NCBI RefSeq assembly: GCF_023559245.1
Contig: NZ_CP097462.1
Coordinates: 496,001 to 560,000 of the forward strand
Reading direction: 5' to 3'
Length of the DNA: 64,000 nt
DNA from: Sphingomonas sp. KRR8
GTDB lineage: Bacteria > Pseudomonadota > Alphaproteobacteria > Sphingomonadales > Sphingomonadaceae
Shown here: in pieces, positions 26,978 through 35,725 of the stretch
How positions within the stretch are numbered: the first letter of the stretch is position 1
How the letters are laid out: each line of letters begins with the position of its first letter
Notes under the pieces: model-generated
Databases searched by the model: none
Told to the model about the DNA's origin: nothing
The model's input: the letters and a program-made list of their open reading frames with translations, nothing else
Program-made: the position numbers and the translations under genes

Positions 26978-27442
26978 ATGCCGAAGCTGGACTTGAATGC
27001 GATCGAGCAGGTCAACCGTACTGGCTATCCGCCGCCGCACAACGAAGCCGTGCAGGGGCGCTGGTATCGCCGATTGGCCCCGGCCAGCGGGCTGACCGAC
27101 TTCGGGGCGAGCCATGTGGTGTTGAAGCCCGGCGCCTGGTCGAGCCAGCGGCACTGGCACGACGGCGAGGACGAGTTCCTCGTGATGATCAGCGGTGAAG
27201 CCGTGCTGGTTGAGGATGACGGGCGGACCACGTTGGGCCCTGGCGATTGCGCCGCCTTTCCCAAGGGCACCGGCAACGGCCACCACCTGGTCAACGAGAG
27301 CGGACAGGACTGCGCGTTCGTGGTGGTCGGCGGCGGGACGAATACTGGCGGCGGCTACAGCGATATCGACATGATGTTCACGGCGGACGGGCGCTACACC
27401 CGCAAGGATGGCACGCCCTTCGACACGCAACGGCCGGCCTGA
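26978..27442 (+). CDS. Cupin-domain protein
   Basis: A single-domain cupin of 154 residues. The metal site HxHx4E is at H59, H61 and E66 (RHWHDGEDEF) and the second cupin motif is around PKGTGNGHHLVNES. The C-terminal tail ending FDTQRPA resembles small cupins annotated as possible sugar or auxin-like metabolite binders, but I cannot name a substrate. It begins 29 bases from the divergent dapE start and ends 2 bases before the convergent lipoprotein gene. Confidence 0.85.
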   Translation: MPKLDLNAIEQVNRTGYPPPHNEAVQGRWYRRLAPASGLTDFGASHVVLKPGAWSSQRHWHDGEDEFLVMISGEAVLVEDDGRTTLGPGDCAAFPKGTGNGHHLVNESGQDCAFVVVGGGTNTGGGYSDIDMMFTADGRYTRKDGTPFDTQRPA

Positions 27443-27444
27443 GG

Positions 27445-27804
27445 TCAGCCGCCGGTGACGGCGCTAAGCAGACCGAGAGTGGTATTGGGAACGATGCCGC
27501 AGCCGGCGGCCGCCTTGCCGACCTCGATCGGAACCCGGATGTCCTGCACCTGGCTGGCGACGCGGATGAGGTCGCCAGCGTTGAGCTGGCTCGGATTGGG
27601 ATCCTGCTCCCGATAGGCACGGGCCAGCCGCGCAAGGTCCTGCAGCTGTGCCAACGACAAGCGGCTTTGCAGGCGATCGCCAACGCAGCGGGCCTGATCG
27701 GGGGCGAGCCCGTAGCCGACCAGCGCATCGCTGATCCGGTCCGACGGAGTTGCACAGGCCGCGACCGTCAGCGCCGGCACGGCAAGGAAGATGAAGCGCA
27801 TCAA
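27445..27804 (-). CDS. Small predicted lipoprotein, function unknown
   Basis: I do not recognise the family. The 119-residue product has a short signal peptide ending in lipobox VAAC (C17), then a helical region rich in leucine and arginine (SLAQLQDLARLARAYRE) and the late GKAAAGCGIVPNTT. Two further cysteines (near 40 and 102) could form a disulfide in the periplasm. It is the last gene of the rpmH-to-GST run on the minus strand, 40 bases after the GST-like gene. Confidence 0.75.
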   Translation of the reverse strand: MMRFIFLAVPALTVAACATPSDRISDALVGYGLAPDQARCVGDRLQSRLSLAQLQDLARLARAYREQDPNPSQLNAGDLIRVASQVQDIRVPIEVGKAAAGCGIVPNTTLGLLSAVTGG

Positions 27805-27844
27805 CGGGTTAACGGCCCGGAGAAGCCGAAGGTTGCGCGAATGA

Positions 27845-28513
27845 CTAACTTTTTGCCGCAGGCTCGAACTGCTCGATGACCCAGGGCTCGTCCTGCGCCT
27901 GTTCGATCCAGCTGGTCACGTCCGGGTGCTCCAGCACTGCCTCCATGTAGCGGGCGGCAAAGGGCGGGACAGGGACGGAGTAAGTGACGAACCGCGTCAC
28001 GACGGGCGCGAACATCATGTCAACGGCACACCATCGGCCGAACAGAAAATCGCCTGTACCGCCATGCCGGGCCCGGGCCTGCGCCCACAGGGTCATGATC
28101 CGGTTGATCTCGGACCGGACGCTGTCGGACAAGGGTGTCGGCCCGACATTCGTTCGAACATTCATCGGCAACTCGCGGCGCAGGTTCGCGAAGCCGGAGT
28201 GCATCTCGGCCGCCATTGATCGCGCCATGCCCCGCGCACCGACATCACTCGGCCAGAACAGGTCGCGCTCGGTCAGGTCGGCACAATATTCGATGATCGC
28301 AAGGCTGTCCCAGACAACCGTGTCGCCGTCCCAAAGCACCGGTACCTTGCCGAGAGAGGGGGCGAACTCGTCGCCTTCTCGGCGCTGCTCCCAGCTCTGG
28401 TCGTACAAGGGCACGACCAGCTCTTCGAACTCGAGCCCGGAAGCCTTGAGCGCCAGCCAGCCGCGCATGGACCAGCTGGAATAGGCACGATTGCCGATGA
28501 TCAGCTTGAGCAT
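27845..28513 (-). CDS. Glutathione S-transferase family protein
   Basis: A 222-residue GST with an N-terminal thioredoxin fold (MLKLIIGNRAYSSWSMRGWL, active-site serine region YSSWS; GKVPVLWDGDTVVWDSLAI for the glutathione site) and an all-helical C-terminal domain. The combination resembles the maleylacetoacetate isomerase/zeta-like group often seen next to engB in sphingomonads. Start ATG at 28513 lies one base after the engB stop. Substrate unknown. Confidence 0.88.
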   Translation of the reverse strand: MLKLIIGNRAYSSWSMRGWLALKASGLEFEELVVPLYDQSWEQRREGDEFAPSLGKVPVLWDGDTVVWDSLAIIEYCADLTERDLFWPSDVGARGMARSMAAEMHSGFANLRRELPMNVRTNVGPTPLSDSVRSEINRIMTLWAQARARHGGTGDFLFGRWCAVDMMFAPVVTRFVTYSVPVPPFAARYMEAVLEHPDVTSWIEQAQDEPWVIEQFEPAAKS

Positions 28514-28514
28514 G

Positions 28515-29153
28515 TCAAGCCAGCGCTGCTGCGAGAATCGCGGTCCGCAGTTCATCGACCCCGCGGCCGGTCTCGCTGCTGGTGGCGATCAGGCCGGGAT
28601 GGGCTGCGGGACGCTTGCGTGCCTGATCGGCCGTGGCGGCGAAGGTCGCCTCGAGGTCGGTTGCCTTGATCTTGTCGATCTTGGTCAGGACCAGCTGGTA
28701 GCTGACCGCCGCCCCGTCGAGCATGTCCATGATGTCGTTGTCGACCGGCTTCACGCCATGCCGGCTGTCGATCAGGACGAAGGTGCGCTTCAGCACCTGG
28801 CGCCCGCGCAGATAATCGTTGATCAGAAATCGCCAGCGCTTGACCATGTCCTTGGGTGCCTCGGCAAAGCCATAGCCGGGCATGTCGCACAGGCGCAGCC
28901 GAAGCGGTTGACCGACGTCGAAGAAGTTCAGCTCCTGCGTTCGCCCCGGCGTGTTCGACGTCCGCGCCAGCGTCTTGCGGTTGCAGACTGCGTTGATCAG
29001 CGACGACTTGCCGACGTTGGATCGACCGGCCAGCGCGATCTCCGGCACGGACGGGTCAGGCAGGAATTCCAGCCCTGGCGCGGACTTCAGGAACTCGATC
29101 GGGCCAGCAAACAGCTTGCGGGCGTCCTCGGCGAGGGCGTCATCCTGCTCCAT
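28515..29153 (-). CDS. engB: Ribosome biogenesis GTP-binding protein YihA/EngB
   Basis: GTPase needed for large-subunit assembly. The 212-residue protein has G1 GRSNVGKSS, the TSNTPGRTQ switch, G3 DMPGYGFA and G4 TKIDK, all standard. The ATG at 29153 shares a base with the yidC stop (TGATG), giving [15 protein letters not shown]. Its position after yidC follows the conserved rpmH-rnpA-yidD-yidC-engB order. Confidence 0.96.
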   Translation of the reverse strand: MEQDDALAEDARKLFAGPIEFLKSAPGLEFLPDPSVPEIALAGRSNVGKSSLINAVCNRKTLARTSNTPGRTQELNFFDVGQPLRLRLCDMPGYGFAEAPKDMVKRWRFLINDYLRGRQVLKRTFVLIDSRHGVKPVDNDIMDMLDGAAVSYQLVLTKIDKIKATDLEATFAATADQARKRPAAHPGLIATSSETGRGVDELRTAILAAALA

Positions 29154-30880
29154 CAGCCGCTCACCACGGCCTTGGCCGCCAGCCGCTCGGTATCGTACTT
29201 GCGATACAGATATTTCTGCTGGGCGATGCCGAGGATGTTCGACACGATCCAGTAGAGCTGCAGGCCGGTCGCGAAGGGTGCCATGACGAAGGTCATGACG
29301 ATCGGCATGAAGCTGAAGATCTGCTTCTGCACAGGGTCCATCGGGGCCGGGTTGAGGCGGAACTGCAGCCACATGGTGAAACCAAGCAGGATCGGCAGTA
29401 CGCCCAGGTGAAGCATGCCAGGCGGATCAAACGGCAGCAGCCCGAACAGGTTGACCGGCGTCAGCGGGTCAGGCGCGGACAGGTCCTTGATCCAGCCCAC
29501 AAAGGGCTGGTGCCGCATTTCGACGCTGACGGTCAGCACCTTGTAGAGCGCGTAGAACACCGGGATCTGCAGGAACATCGGCAGGCAGCCCGCGGCCGGA
29601 TTGATCTTCTCGCGCTTGTAGAGGTCCATCGTCTCCTGCTGGAGGCGTGAGCGGTCGTCCTTGTGGCGCTCCTGCAGCTCCTTCATCAAGGGCTGGAGGC
29701 GGCGCATGGACGCCATGGAGCGGAACTGCTTGTCGAAGATCGGGTACATGATCCCGCGGACGATCAGCACCAGCGCGATGATCGCCAGCCCGAAGTTGCC
29801 CAGGGCGTGGAACAGCCACAGCAGCAGGTTGAAGATCGGCCGCATGAACCATTCGAACCAACCCCAGTCGATCGACTTGGAAATCTTGGTCAGGCCCTGC
29901 GTCTCGTAACGATCGAGCCATTCCTTTTCCTTGGCGCCGGCGAACAGGCGGGTCTGGCTGGTCATTGCCTGACCTGGGGCGAGAACGGTCGGGCTGAGCG
30001 CATAGTCGGCCTGGTAGGCACCCGTGGGCGCCTTGCGCAGCGTTGCGTTGATCTGGGTGTCGCCGACCGGGGCTAGGGCTGTCAGCCAATATTTGTCGGT
30101 GAAGCCGAGCCAGCCGCCGTTGGAACTGAACTGCTCGCCGTTGGCGCCAGCCTCGTCCAGCGTCTTGTAATTGATCCCGTAGTTTGCGGCCCCGTTCAGG
30201 AAAGACATCGGTCCGACATGGTGAGTCCAAGCGTCGGGATCCGCCGACTTTTCGGCCCGGCTGATCAGCCCGTAGGGACGCAGCGCCACCGGTCCGCTGC
30301 CGCCGTTGGCGACCTTCTGCGCAACGGTGAATAGATAGCCGTCATCCACCGAAACGAGCAGCTCGAATCGCTGGCCGGTCGGATTGGTCCAGCTCAGCGT
30401 CACCGGCTTATTCGGGCTGACCACCGGCGCGCTCGCCTGCCAGACGGTGTTGGCATCGGGTAGTTGAACGCCCTGACCAAGCCAGCCGAAGCTGGCGAAA
30501 TAGGCACCCGGAGCACCGGCGGGCGAAAGCAGGCGGGTGGCGGACGCGTCGCGAGTTTGGGTGCCCGCATGGCGGACCAGCCTCAGGTCGTCGAAGCGCG
30601 CGCCCTTGAGGCTGATCGAGCCTTCAAGGCTGGGAGTCGCGATCCGCAGCCGCGGCACGCCGTTCAACGCCTGCGCGGCGGTAAGCGCCGGCGCGGCGGT
30701 CGGGGCGGGCGCGGTCGCTGCGGCAGCGGCGGGCGCGGGCTGACCATTGGCGGCCTTGGGCGCGGTCTGCGTCGCAGCCGGCTTGGGCTGCGGGAAGAAG
30801 CGCTCGCTGAGCGTCGTCCAGCCAATCAGCACCAGTGCTGACAGCACAACGGCGAGGATCATGTTCTTGGAATCGTTCAC
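29153..30880 (-). CDS. yidC: Membrane protein insertase YidC
   Basis: Inserts and folds inner-membrane proteins with or without Sec. The 575-residue protein begins with a membrane helix ([18 protein letters not shown]), followed by an Ala/Pro-rich spacer, a large periplasmic beta domain (about 75-350), and the conserved five-helix core with [40 protein letters not shown] and the final [15 protein letters not shown]. Length is typical for proteobacteria. It starts 19 bases after the yidD stop and overlaps engB. Confidence 0.97.
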   Translation of the reverse strand: MNDSKNMILAVVLSALVLIGWTTLSERFFPQPKPAATQTAPKAANGQPAPAAAAATAPAPTAAPALTAAQALNGVPRLRIATPSLEGSISLKGARFDDLRLVRHAGTQTRDASATRLLSPAGAPGAYFASFGWLGQGVQLPDANTVWQASAPVVSPNKPVTLSWTNPTGQRFELLVSVDDGYLFTVAQKVANGGSGPVALRPYGLISRAEKSADPDAWTHHVGPMSFLNGAANYGINYKTLDEAGANGEQFSSNGGWLGFTDKYWLTALAPVGDTQINATLRKAPTGAYQADYALSPTVLAPGQAMTSQTRLFAGAKEKEWLDRYETQGLTKISKSIDWGWFEWFMRPIFNLLLWLFHALGNFGLAIIALVLIVRGIMYPIFDKQFRSMASMRRLQPLMKELQERHKDDRSRLQQETMDLYKREKINPAAGCLPMFLQIPVFYALYKVLTVSVEMRHQPFVGWIKDLSAPDPLTPVNLFGLLPFDPPGMLHLGVLPILLGFTMWLQFRLNPAPMDPVQKQIFSFMPIVMTFVMAPFATGLQLYWIVSNILGIAQQKYLYRKYDTERLAAKAVVSG

Positions 30881-30899
30881 TTGGGTGTTGATCCTCTCG

Positions 30900-31112
30900 T
30901 CAGGGCACGGGGTCGTGGCCCTGCCCTCCCCAGGGGTGACAGCGCAGAATTCGCTTCAACGCGAGCCAGCTGCCTTTGGCCGCGCCATAGCGTGTCCACG
31001 CAGTAATGGCATAGGCCGAACAGCTCGGTTGATAGCGGCAGGATGGCGGAAGGATCGCCGACGGTCCCTTTTGCCAGCCCTTGGCGACCAGGATCAGCGC
31101 CCGCGCTATCAT
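30900..31112 (-). CDS. yidD: Membrane protein insertion efficiency factor YidD
   Basis: Small membrane-associated protein that helps YidC. The 70-residue product has the family pattern with cysteines C25, C31 and C58 in PPSCRYQPSCSAYA and RILRCHPWGGQGHDPVP. Its ATG overlaps the rnpA stop (ATGA). Confidence 0.95.
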   Translation of the reverse strand: MIARALILVAKGWQKGPSAILPPSCRYQPSCSAYAITAWTRYGAAKGSWLALKRILRCHPWGGQGHDPVP

Positions 31113-31573
31113 CGGCTGACCTTCGCCAGCGCCCGGCCGAGGTCCTCGCGAAGCTGTGCGAACGACCGCTCGATCCCGCTCTGGCGACCGATCATGATGT
31201 GGTCCGCGCCGGTAATTCCCGCCTGCGGCAATATCTCACGGGCAAGGGCACGGAATCGCCGCTTCATCCGATTGCGGACGACCGCGTTGCCGACCTTCTT
31301 GCTCACCGTATAGCCGACCCGCATTGCCGGCGAGCCGTCGGAGCGGTCGCGGACCAGCAGGATGAAGCCGGGCATCGGCGCACGTCGGCCAGCGTTGGCC
31401 GCAAGGAAGTCTGCGCGCCTGGATAAGGTGACTAGGCGCTCAGCTTCTTGCGGCCGCGCGCGCGGCGCGCCGCCAGGACCTTGCGGCCGCCCACCGTCGC
31501 CGACCGCGACCGGAAGCCGTGACGGCGCTTGCGGACCAGGTTGCTCGGCTGAAAGGTGCGCTTCATCGCTCAT
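31109..31573 (-). CDS. rnpA: Ribonuclease P protein component, start overlapping rpmH
   Basis: Protein subunit of RNase P, which removes tRNA 5' leaders. The core (about residues 48-154) is clear: [33 protein letters not shown] and the RNR-type RNA-binding helix. No ATG, GTG, TTG or CTG stands in frame between the rpmH stop and the core. Reading upstream, the first in-frame start is ATG at 31573, seven bases before the rpmH ATG, so the 154-residue frame would cover all of rpmH in another frame and carry a Pro/Arg/Gly-rich extension of about 47 residues. An AGGG at about 31577-31580 serves both starts. A non-standard start such as GTC near 31430 is the alternative. Confidence 0.85.
   Translation of the reverse strand: MSDEAHLSAEQPGPQAPSRLPVAVGDGGRPQGPGGAPRARPQEAERLVTLSRRADFLAANAGRRAPMPGFILLVRDRSDGSPAMRVGYTVSKKVGNAVVRNRMKRRFRALAREILPQAGITGADHIMIGRQSGIERSFAQLREDLGRALAKVSR
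31432..31566 (-). CDS. rpmH: 50S ribosomal protein L34
   Basis: Small basic protein of the large ribosomal subunit. The 44-residue product begins [18 protein letters not shown], followed by [17 protein letters not shown] and a lysine/arginine-rich end, an unmistakable L34. The AGGG site lies 9 bases before the ATG. The gene is entirely inside the frame proposed for rnpA, in a different reading frame. It opens the L34/RNase P/YidD/YidC/EngB cluster. Confidence 0.97.
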   Translation of the reverse strand: MKRTFQPSNLVRKRRHGFRSRSATVGGRKVLAARRARGRKKLSA

Positions 31574-31649
31574 TGCCCTAGACTTGCAGATATTCTGCGT
31601 ACTGAAATGAAAAGGGCCGCCGGTAAGGGCAGCCACTTGGGTTGCCGGG

Positions 31650-31678
31650 CCGTTACGGCAAGCGACCCCACAAGTCAA
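31650..31678 (-). promoter_or_regulatory. Candidate promoter for rpmH/rnpA
   Basis: On minus, TTGACT (31678-31673) and TAACGG (31655-31650) are 17 bases apart, about 77 bases before the first start. The -35 overlaps the end of the upstream gene. The -10 is weak. Confidence 0.35.
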
Positions 31679-32109
31679 CGCTTTGGCTCGCTGCCGGGCG
31701 GCGTGGCCGGTGCGAGTTCCCCCGGCGTGGGGTCGACCGGAGCGACATCAAAGCCAGTCGAGGGCAGGGGATCGTCCATCCGCTCCACCTCATGCGGCGG
31801 CGGTGCATCGGCGCGCTCGTCTGCCTTTCGCCGCGCCTCCCGCCGCAGGTGTGAGCCGCGGCGCAGACCCCAATCGGCCCAGCGACCGGCGCGCGGCTGC
31901 CACCGCTTGAAGTGGACATAGCGGCGCTTGGCCCAGTCGCTGTTGCGTAGGGTCAGCGCAAGGCCGGCGCCGAACACGAAGATGCCGCCAGGCCCCGGCA
32001 GGATGGCGACGAAGGGCGTCAGGACCATCAGCAGGATGCCAAGGATGAACAAAGAGAGCCGCGCAGGCCGGCTGTCGAAGAAGTCGCGCAAGGCTTCGCG
32101 GCTGATCAT
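31675..32109 (-). CDS. PGPGW-type small membrane protein
   Basis: A 144-residue protein with two membrane segments (about 17-35 and 38-57) joined by LPGPGGIFVFGAG, which resembles the PGPGW family of putative transmembrane proteins with glycine in place of tryptophan. The remainder is a basic region (KRRYVHFKRWQPRAGRW) and a disordered proline-rich tail. Function unknown. It lies upstream of rpmH on the same strand and is divergent from comM. Confidence 0.75.
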   Translation of the reverse strand: MISREALRDFFDSRPARLSLFILGILLMVLTPFVAILPGPGGIFVFGAGLALTLRNSDWAKRRYVHFKRWQPRAGRWADWGLRRGSHLRREARRKADERADAPPPHEVERMDDPLPSTGFDVAPVDPTPGELAPATPPGSEPKR

Positions 32110-32243
32110 GTCCGGTGATGTAGGCAGCTAAGACAGCCGTGCAAGGTGAGGGCTTGAGCAAACCGTTGAAGCCGCGTAACCCGGTTCCGCCGAGCTAGGG
32201 GGACTGTGCGTACTGCCGTGTTGGGCCGTGAGGGCCGCCGCTG

Positions 32244-33752
32244 ATGGTCGCGGTGGTATCCACGGTCGCCTACCTTGGACTCGAGGCGCGTGGCGTTGAG
32301 GTCCAGGTCCAGCTTTCCACCAATGTTCCGGCGTTCACGATCGTCGGATTGCCGGACAAGGCCGTGGCCGAGAGCCGCGAGCGGGTCCGTGCGGCCCTGT
32401 CCGCGATCGGGCTGGCGCTTCCGCCCAAGCGGATCACGGTCAATCTCTCGCCGGCCGACCTACCCAAGGAGGGCAGTCACTTCGATCTGCCGATCGCGCT
32501 GGGTCTGCTGGCGGCGCTCGGTGCGGCCGATGCCGAAAGCCTCGCACACTATGTCGCGGTCGGCGAATTGGGTCTGGACGGCCGAATCGCCTCCAGCCCC
32601 GGCGTGCTCCTCGCCGCCCTTCATGCCAGCGGGGAGGGCAAGGGGCTGATCTGCCCCGCCGCCCAGGGACCAGAGGCCGCGTGGGCCGGGCAGGTTGAGG
32701 TGGTCGCCGCGCCCGACCTGCTGGCTTTGCTGGCGCATCTCAAGGGCACCAGCCTGATCGCGCCGCCTCAACCCGGGGAAGCCGAGGTGGTCGGCAGCGG
32801 GCCCGACCTGTCGCAGGTCAAGGGCCAGGAAACCGCCAAGCGCGCGCTGGAGATCGCCGCCGCCGGCGGACATAATCTGCTGATGAGCGGGCCGCCAGGC
32901 TCCGGCAAGTCGCTGATGGCCGCCTGTCTCCCCGGCATCCTGCCGCCGCTCACGCCCGCCGAAGCGCTCGAAGTCTCGATGGTGCAGTCCGTCGCTGGCG
33001 GGCTCGACGGCGGCAAGATGACGCGCAGTCGGCCGTTCCGTGCCCCGCACCACAGCGCCTCGATGCCGGCGCTGGTCGGCGGAGGCCTCAAGGTCCGCCC
33101 GGGCGAGATCAGCCTGGCCCACCTCGGCGTGCTGTTCCTCGACGAATTGCCGGAGTTCCAGCGCGCCGTGCTCGACAGCCTCCGTCAGCCGCTCGAGACG
33201 GGCAATGTCAGCGTGGCGCGCGCCAACACCCACGTGACCTTCCCCGCGCGGGTCCAGCTGGTGGCGGCGATGAATCCCTGCCGCTGCGGCCATCTCGGCG
33301 AACCGGCACTCGCCTGCGCCCGGGCGCCGCGCTGCGCGGCCGACTACCAGACGCGGGTGTCGGGCCCGCTGCTCGACCGGATAGACCTTCACGTCGACGT
33401 GCAGGCGGTGAGCGCCGCCGACCTGACCCTGCCTCCACCCTGCGAAGGCAGCAGCGAAGTCGCCGCTCGCGTGGCCCATGCCAGGGCGGTGCAGACTAAG
33501 CGATTTAATGGCAGCGGGCCACGCACCAATGCCGAGGCCGACGGCGCCATTCTCGATTCGGTCGCTACGCCAGACGAACCGGGTCGCAAGCTGCTGGCCG
33601 ACGCGGCGACGGTCATGCGCCTGTCGGCCCGCGGCTACCACCGCGTGCTGCGCGTCGCCCGTACGATAGCCGACTTGGCTGGAGCCGAGACGGTTGGCCG
33701 GATCCACATTGCCGAAGCGCTGAGTTACCGGCGGCGCGCTCCAACCAATTGA
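32244..33752 (+). CDS. comM: YifB/ComM family Mg-chelatase-like AAA+ ATPase
   Basis: ComM is a hexameric helicase that promotes branch migration during integration of transforming DNA. The 502-residue protein has an N-terminal Lon-protease-like domain (TIVGLPDKAVAESRERVR, NLSPADLPKEGSHFDLPIA), Walker A GPPGSGKS, Walker B GVLFLDELPEF, the zinc-like cysteine cluster MNPCRCGHLG and a C-terminal Mg-chelatase-type domain with LSARGYHRVLRVARTIADL. With dprA at 2.6 kb this is the second transformation-related gene in the window, though YifB proteins are also common in species not known to be transformable. Confidence 0.94.
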   Translation: MVAVVSTVAYLGLEARGVEVQVQLSTNVPAFTIVGLPDKAVAESRERVRAALSAIGLALPPKRITVNLSPADLPKEGSHFDLPIALGLLAALGAADAESLAHYVAVGELGLDGRIASSPGVLLAALHASGEGKGLICPAAQGPEAAWAGQVEVVAAPDLLALLAHLKGTSLIAPPQPGEAEVVGSGPDLSQVKGQETAKRALEIAAAGGHNLLMSGPPGSGKSLMAACLPGILPPLTPAEALEVSMVQSVAGGLDGGKMTRSRPFRAPHHSASMPALVGGGLKVRPGEISLAHLGVLFLDELPEFQRAVLDSLRQPLETGNVSVARANTHVTFPARVQLVAAMNPCRCGHLGEPALACARAPRCAADYQTRVSGPLLDRIDLHVDVQAVSAADLTLPPPCEGSSEVAARVAHARAVQTKRFNGSGPRTNAEADGAILDSVATPDEPGRKLLADAATVMRLSARGYHRVLRVARTIADLAGAETVGRIHIAEALSYRRRAPTN

Positions 33753-33785
33753 AAGTGTCGGACGGCCTCGCTGAACTTCATGGCA

Positions 33786-33814
33786 TTGCTCCTGACGCCG
33801 AGCGCGGCTAGCAG
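33786..33814 (+). promoter_or_regulatory. Candidate promoter for tRNA-Leu
   Basis: TTGCTC (33786-33791) and TAGCAG (33809-33814) have a 17-base spacer and end 8 bases before the mature tRNA start, a sensible distance. The -35 is a weak match. Confidence 0.35.
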
Positions 33815-33822
33815 GAGCGCGG

Positions 33823-33906
33823 GCCCCTGTGGCGGAATGGTAGACGCGATCGACTCAAAATCGATTGCCGCGAGGCGTGTCCGTTCGAGTCGGACCAGGG
33901 GCACCA
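33823..33906 (+). tRNA. tRNA-Leu (anticodon CAA)
   Basis: A class II tRNA with acceptor arms GCCCCTG and CAGGGGC, an anticodon stem ATCGA/TCGAT around the loop CTCAAAA (anticodon CAA, reads UUG), an extra-long variable arm, and a T arm with TTCGAGT between TCCG and CGGA. Discriminator A and an encoded CCA end it at 33906. Confidence 0.96.
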
Positions 33907-33934
33907 CCGCTTGGTTGATGGTTGAGGCAGATGG

Positions 33935-34273
33935 ATGGCCGAACGCCAGTACCGCACCTTCGCCGAATTCTGGCCGCACTACCTGCGTGAGCACAGCAGC
34001 CGACGCACACGCGCGCTGCGCTATGCCGCAACTACGCTGGTCATCCTCATTGCGATGGTTCTGATCCTTACCGGCGACTGGCGCTGGTGGATCGCACTGC
34101 CGCTTGCCGGTTACGGCTTCGCCTGGGCGGCCCACTTCCTGGTCGAGAAGAACCGGCCGGCGATCTTCACCTATCCGCTCTGGTCCTTGTTCAGCGACTT
34201 TCGGATGTTCTTCCTTGCGCTGGCCGGCCGGCTTGGTCCGCACCTCGAGGCAGCGGGCGTGACGGGGCGCTGA
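33935..34273 (+). CDS. Mpo1-like/DUF962 membrane protein
   Basis: Relatives of yeast Mpo1, a dioxygenase of 2-hydroxy fatty acids. The 112-residue protein has the family start [15 protein letters not shown], two membrane helices (about 32-48 and 52-65) and [20 protein letters not shown] and [14 protein letters not shown]. The usual LHxxGT motif after the first arginine cluster is LRYAAT here, so one expected histidine is an arginine. Whether it keeps activity is open. Confidence 0.85.
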   Translation: MAERQYRTFAEFWPHYLREHSSRRTRALRYAATTLVILIAMVLILTGDWRWWIALPLAGYGFAWAAHFLVEKNRPAIFTYPLWSLFSDFRMFFLALAGRLGPHLEAAGVTGR

Positions 34274-34312
34274 CGCTGGTCGCGCCCGGCCGGTTGGGTT
34301 AACGCTGGCGCC

Positions 34313-35521
34313 ATGGAAGTTCCTGCACCGGTCGTCGATCCCGTTCCCCCGCCGCCACAGCCCGCCACGGTCCCGCACAATCCCGATGCGGTTGAATTTG
34401 TGGAAGGGCTGACGATCAAGCGCGACCGGCTGCTGGCCTCGCTGACGCTGGTAGCCAGTATCGGCCTGATCGTGGCACTGCCATTCGCCTTGCGGGGCGG
34501 GGCGGAGTTCTTCCTGCCGGTGACTGCCGCGCTGGTGATCGCGATCGCGCTGGTGCCATTGCTCGAATGGTTCGAGCGGCGCGGACTGCCATCGGCCTTG
34601 TCCGCGCTGATGTGCGTCCTGATGTTTCTGGCGGCGGCGGCCTTCGCGGTGCTGTCCATCGTCATTCCGGCCATTGACTGGGTGGCGATGGTGCCGGAGC
34701 GGATTGGCCGGGTCCGGGACGCGCTCGCGCCGGTGTTCAACCTCTACAAGAGCCTCAACCATTTCGTTGACCGCATTTTCAAGCAGCTGCCGGCCGCCAA
34801 CCCTGGTGGATCGGGCAGGGTGGTCCGACTGGAAACGCCGAACTCCATGCTTGACCTGTTCACCCAGTCGGCCCCGCACGCCCTGATCCAGCTCTTCTTC
34901 GCGCTGCTGGTGATCTACTTTTTCCTGTCCTCGTGGACCGGGATGCGCAAGCAGACGATCACCGGCCGGTCGAGCTTCGAGGGAGCGTTGACCACCGCCC
35001 GAGTGATCCAGCAGGTGGTTGACGCCACCTCGACCTACATCGGCACGATCACCGCCATCAACGTCACCTTGGGAACACTGACCGCGCTCATCCTGTGGTG
35101 GATCGGCATGGATTCGCCGTTGATGTGGGGCGGCATCGTGGCGGTGCTGAACTACATCCCTTACCTTGGGCCCATCGCCGCGGCGCTTCTGTTGGGCGTC
35201 GGCGGGCTGATGACTCTGCCCGATCCGTGGACCGCGGTCCTGCCGCCGGCGATCTTCATAAGTCTCCACCTTGTGGAAGCCAACGCGATCACGCCGCTGA
35301 TTGTCGGCAAGAGGGTCAAGATCAACCCACTGCTGATCCTGATTTCGCTGTCGTTCTGGGCGTGGGTGTGGGGCACAACCGGTGCGCTGCTGGCCATTCC
35401 GCTGCTGATCATCCTCAAGACCATCTTCGCCGCCGCAGGCACCCCCGACATCGCCGGCTTCCTGTTCGAGCAGGGTACGCTGACCCACGCCGGCGAGGAG
35501 GGCGAAGAAGACGACAGCTGA
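34313..35521 (+). CDS. AI-2E family transporter (PerM-like)
   Basis: A member of the AI-2E/PerM family of inner-membrane permeases, some of which export autoinducer-2 while others act as ion/proton antiporters. The 402-residue protein has a cytoplasmic proline-rich start, two helix pairs near residues 43-90 and 95-125, a long amphipathic segment, and the conserved late block with VLNYIPYLGPIAAALLLGV and the helical end WAWVWGTTGALLAIPLLI. Substrate cannot be told from sequence. No operon partner is apparent. Confidence 0.88.
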   Translation: MEVPAPVVDPVPPPPQPATVPHNPDAVEFVEGLTIKRDRLLASLTLVASIGLIVALPFALRGGAEFFLPVTAALVIAIALVPLLEWFERRGLPSALSALMCVLMFLAAAAFAVLSIVIPAIDWVAMVPERIGRVRDALAPVFNLYKSLNHFVDRIFKQLPAANPGGSGRVVRLETPNSMLDLFTQSAPHALIQLFFALLVIYFFLSSWTGMRKQTITGRSSFEGALTTARVIQQVVDATSTYIGTITAINVTLGTLTALILWWIGMDSPLMWGGIVAVLNYIPYLGPIAAALLLGVGGLMTLPDPWTAVLPPAIFISLHLVEANAITPLIVGKRVKINPLLILISLSFWAWVWGTTGALLAIPLLIILKTIFAAAGTPDIAGFLFEQGTLTHAGEEGEEDDS

Positions 35522-35546
35522 TGCAAGTTTTCTGGCGTGACGACGG

Positions 35547-35575
35547 TTGACGCGCCGGGGAGCCTACCCTAGTTG
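35547..35575 (+). promoter_or_regulatory. Candidate promoter for tRNA-Asp
   Basis: TTGACG (35547-35552) and TAGTTG (35570-35575) with a 17-base spacer end 14 bases before the tRNA. This is the same TTG-N17-TAG layout as before rpsT and tRNA-Leu. Confidence 0.4.
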
Positions 35576-35589
35576 GCCGCCCACACCAC

Positions 35590-35666
<77 letters not shown>

Positions 35667-35725
35667 TTTCCTTTCTTCAGTGGAAATGCGCGCCGCAGCC
35701 CTCGCTGTGGTCGCGCTGAGGCGAG

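Noticed and set aside
32460..33707. Long minus-strand frame (415 codons) opposite comM
   Set aside because: Same kind of shadow; comM motifs on plus are complete.
33725..35488. Long minus-strand frame (587 codons) opposite the tRNA-Leu, Mpo1-like and AI-2E genes
   Set aside because: It runs through a tRNA gene in antisense, is extremely rich in Arg, Gln, His and Asp, and has no ribosome site; it is compositional shadow.
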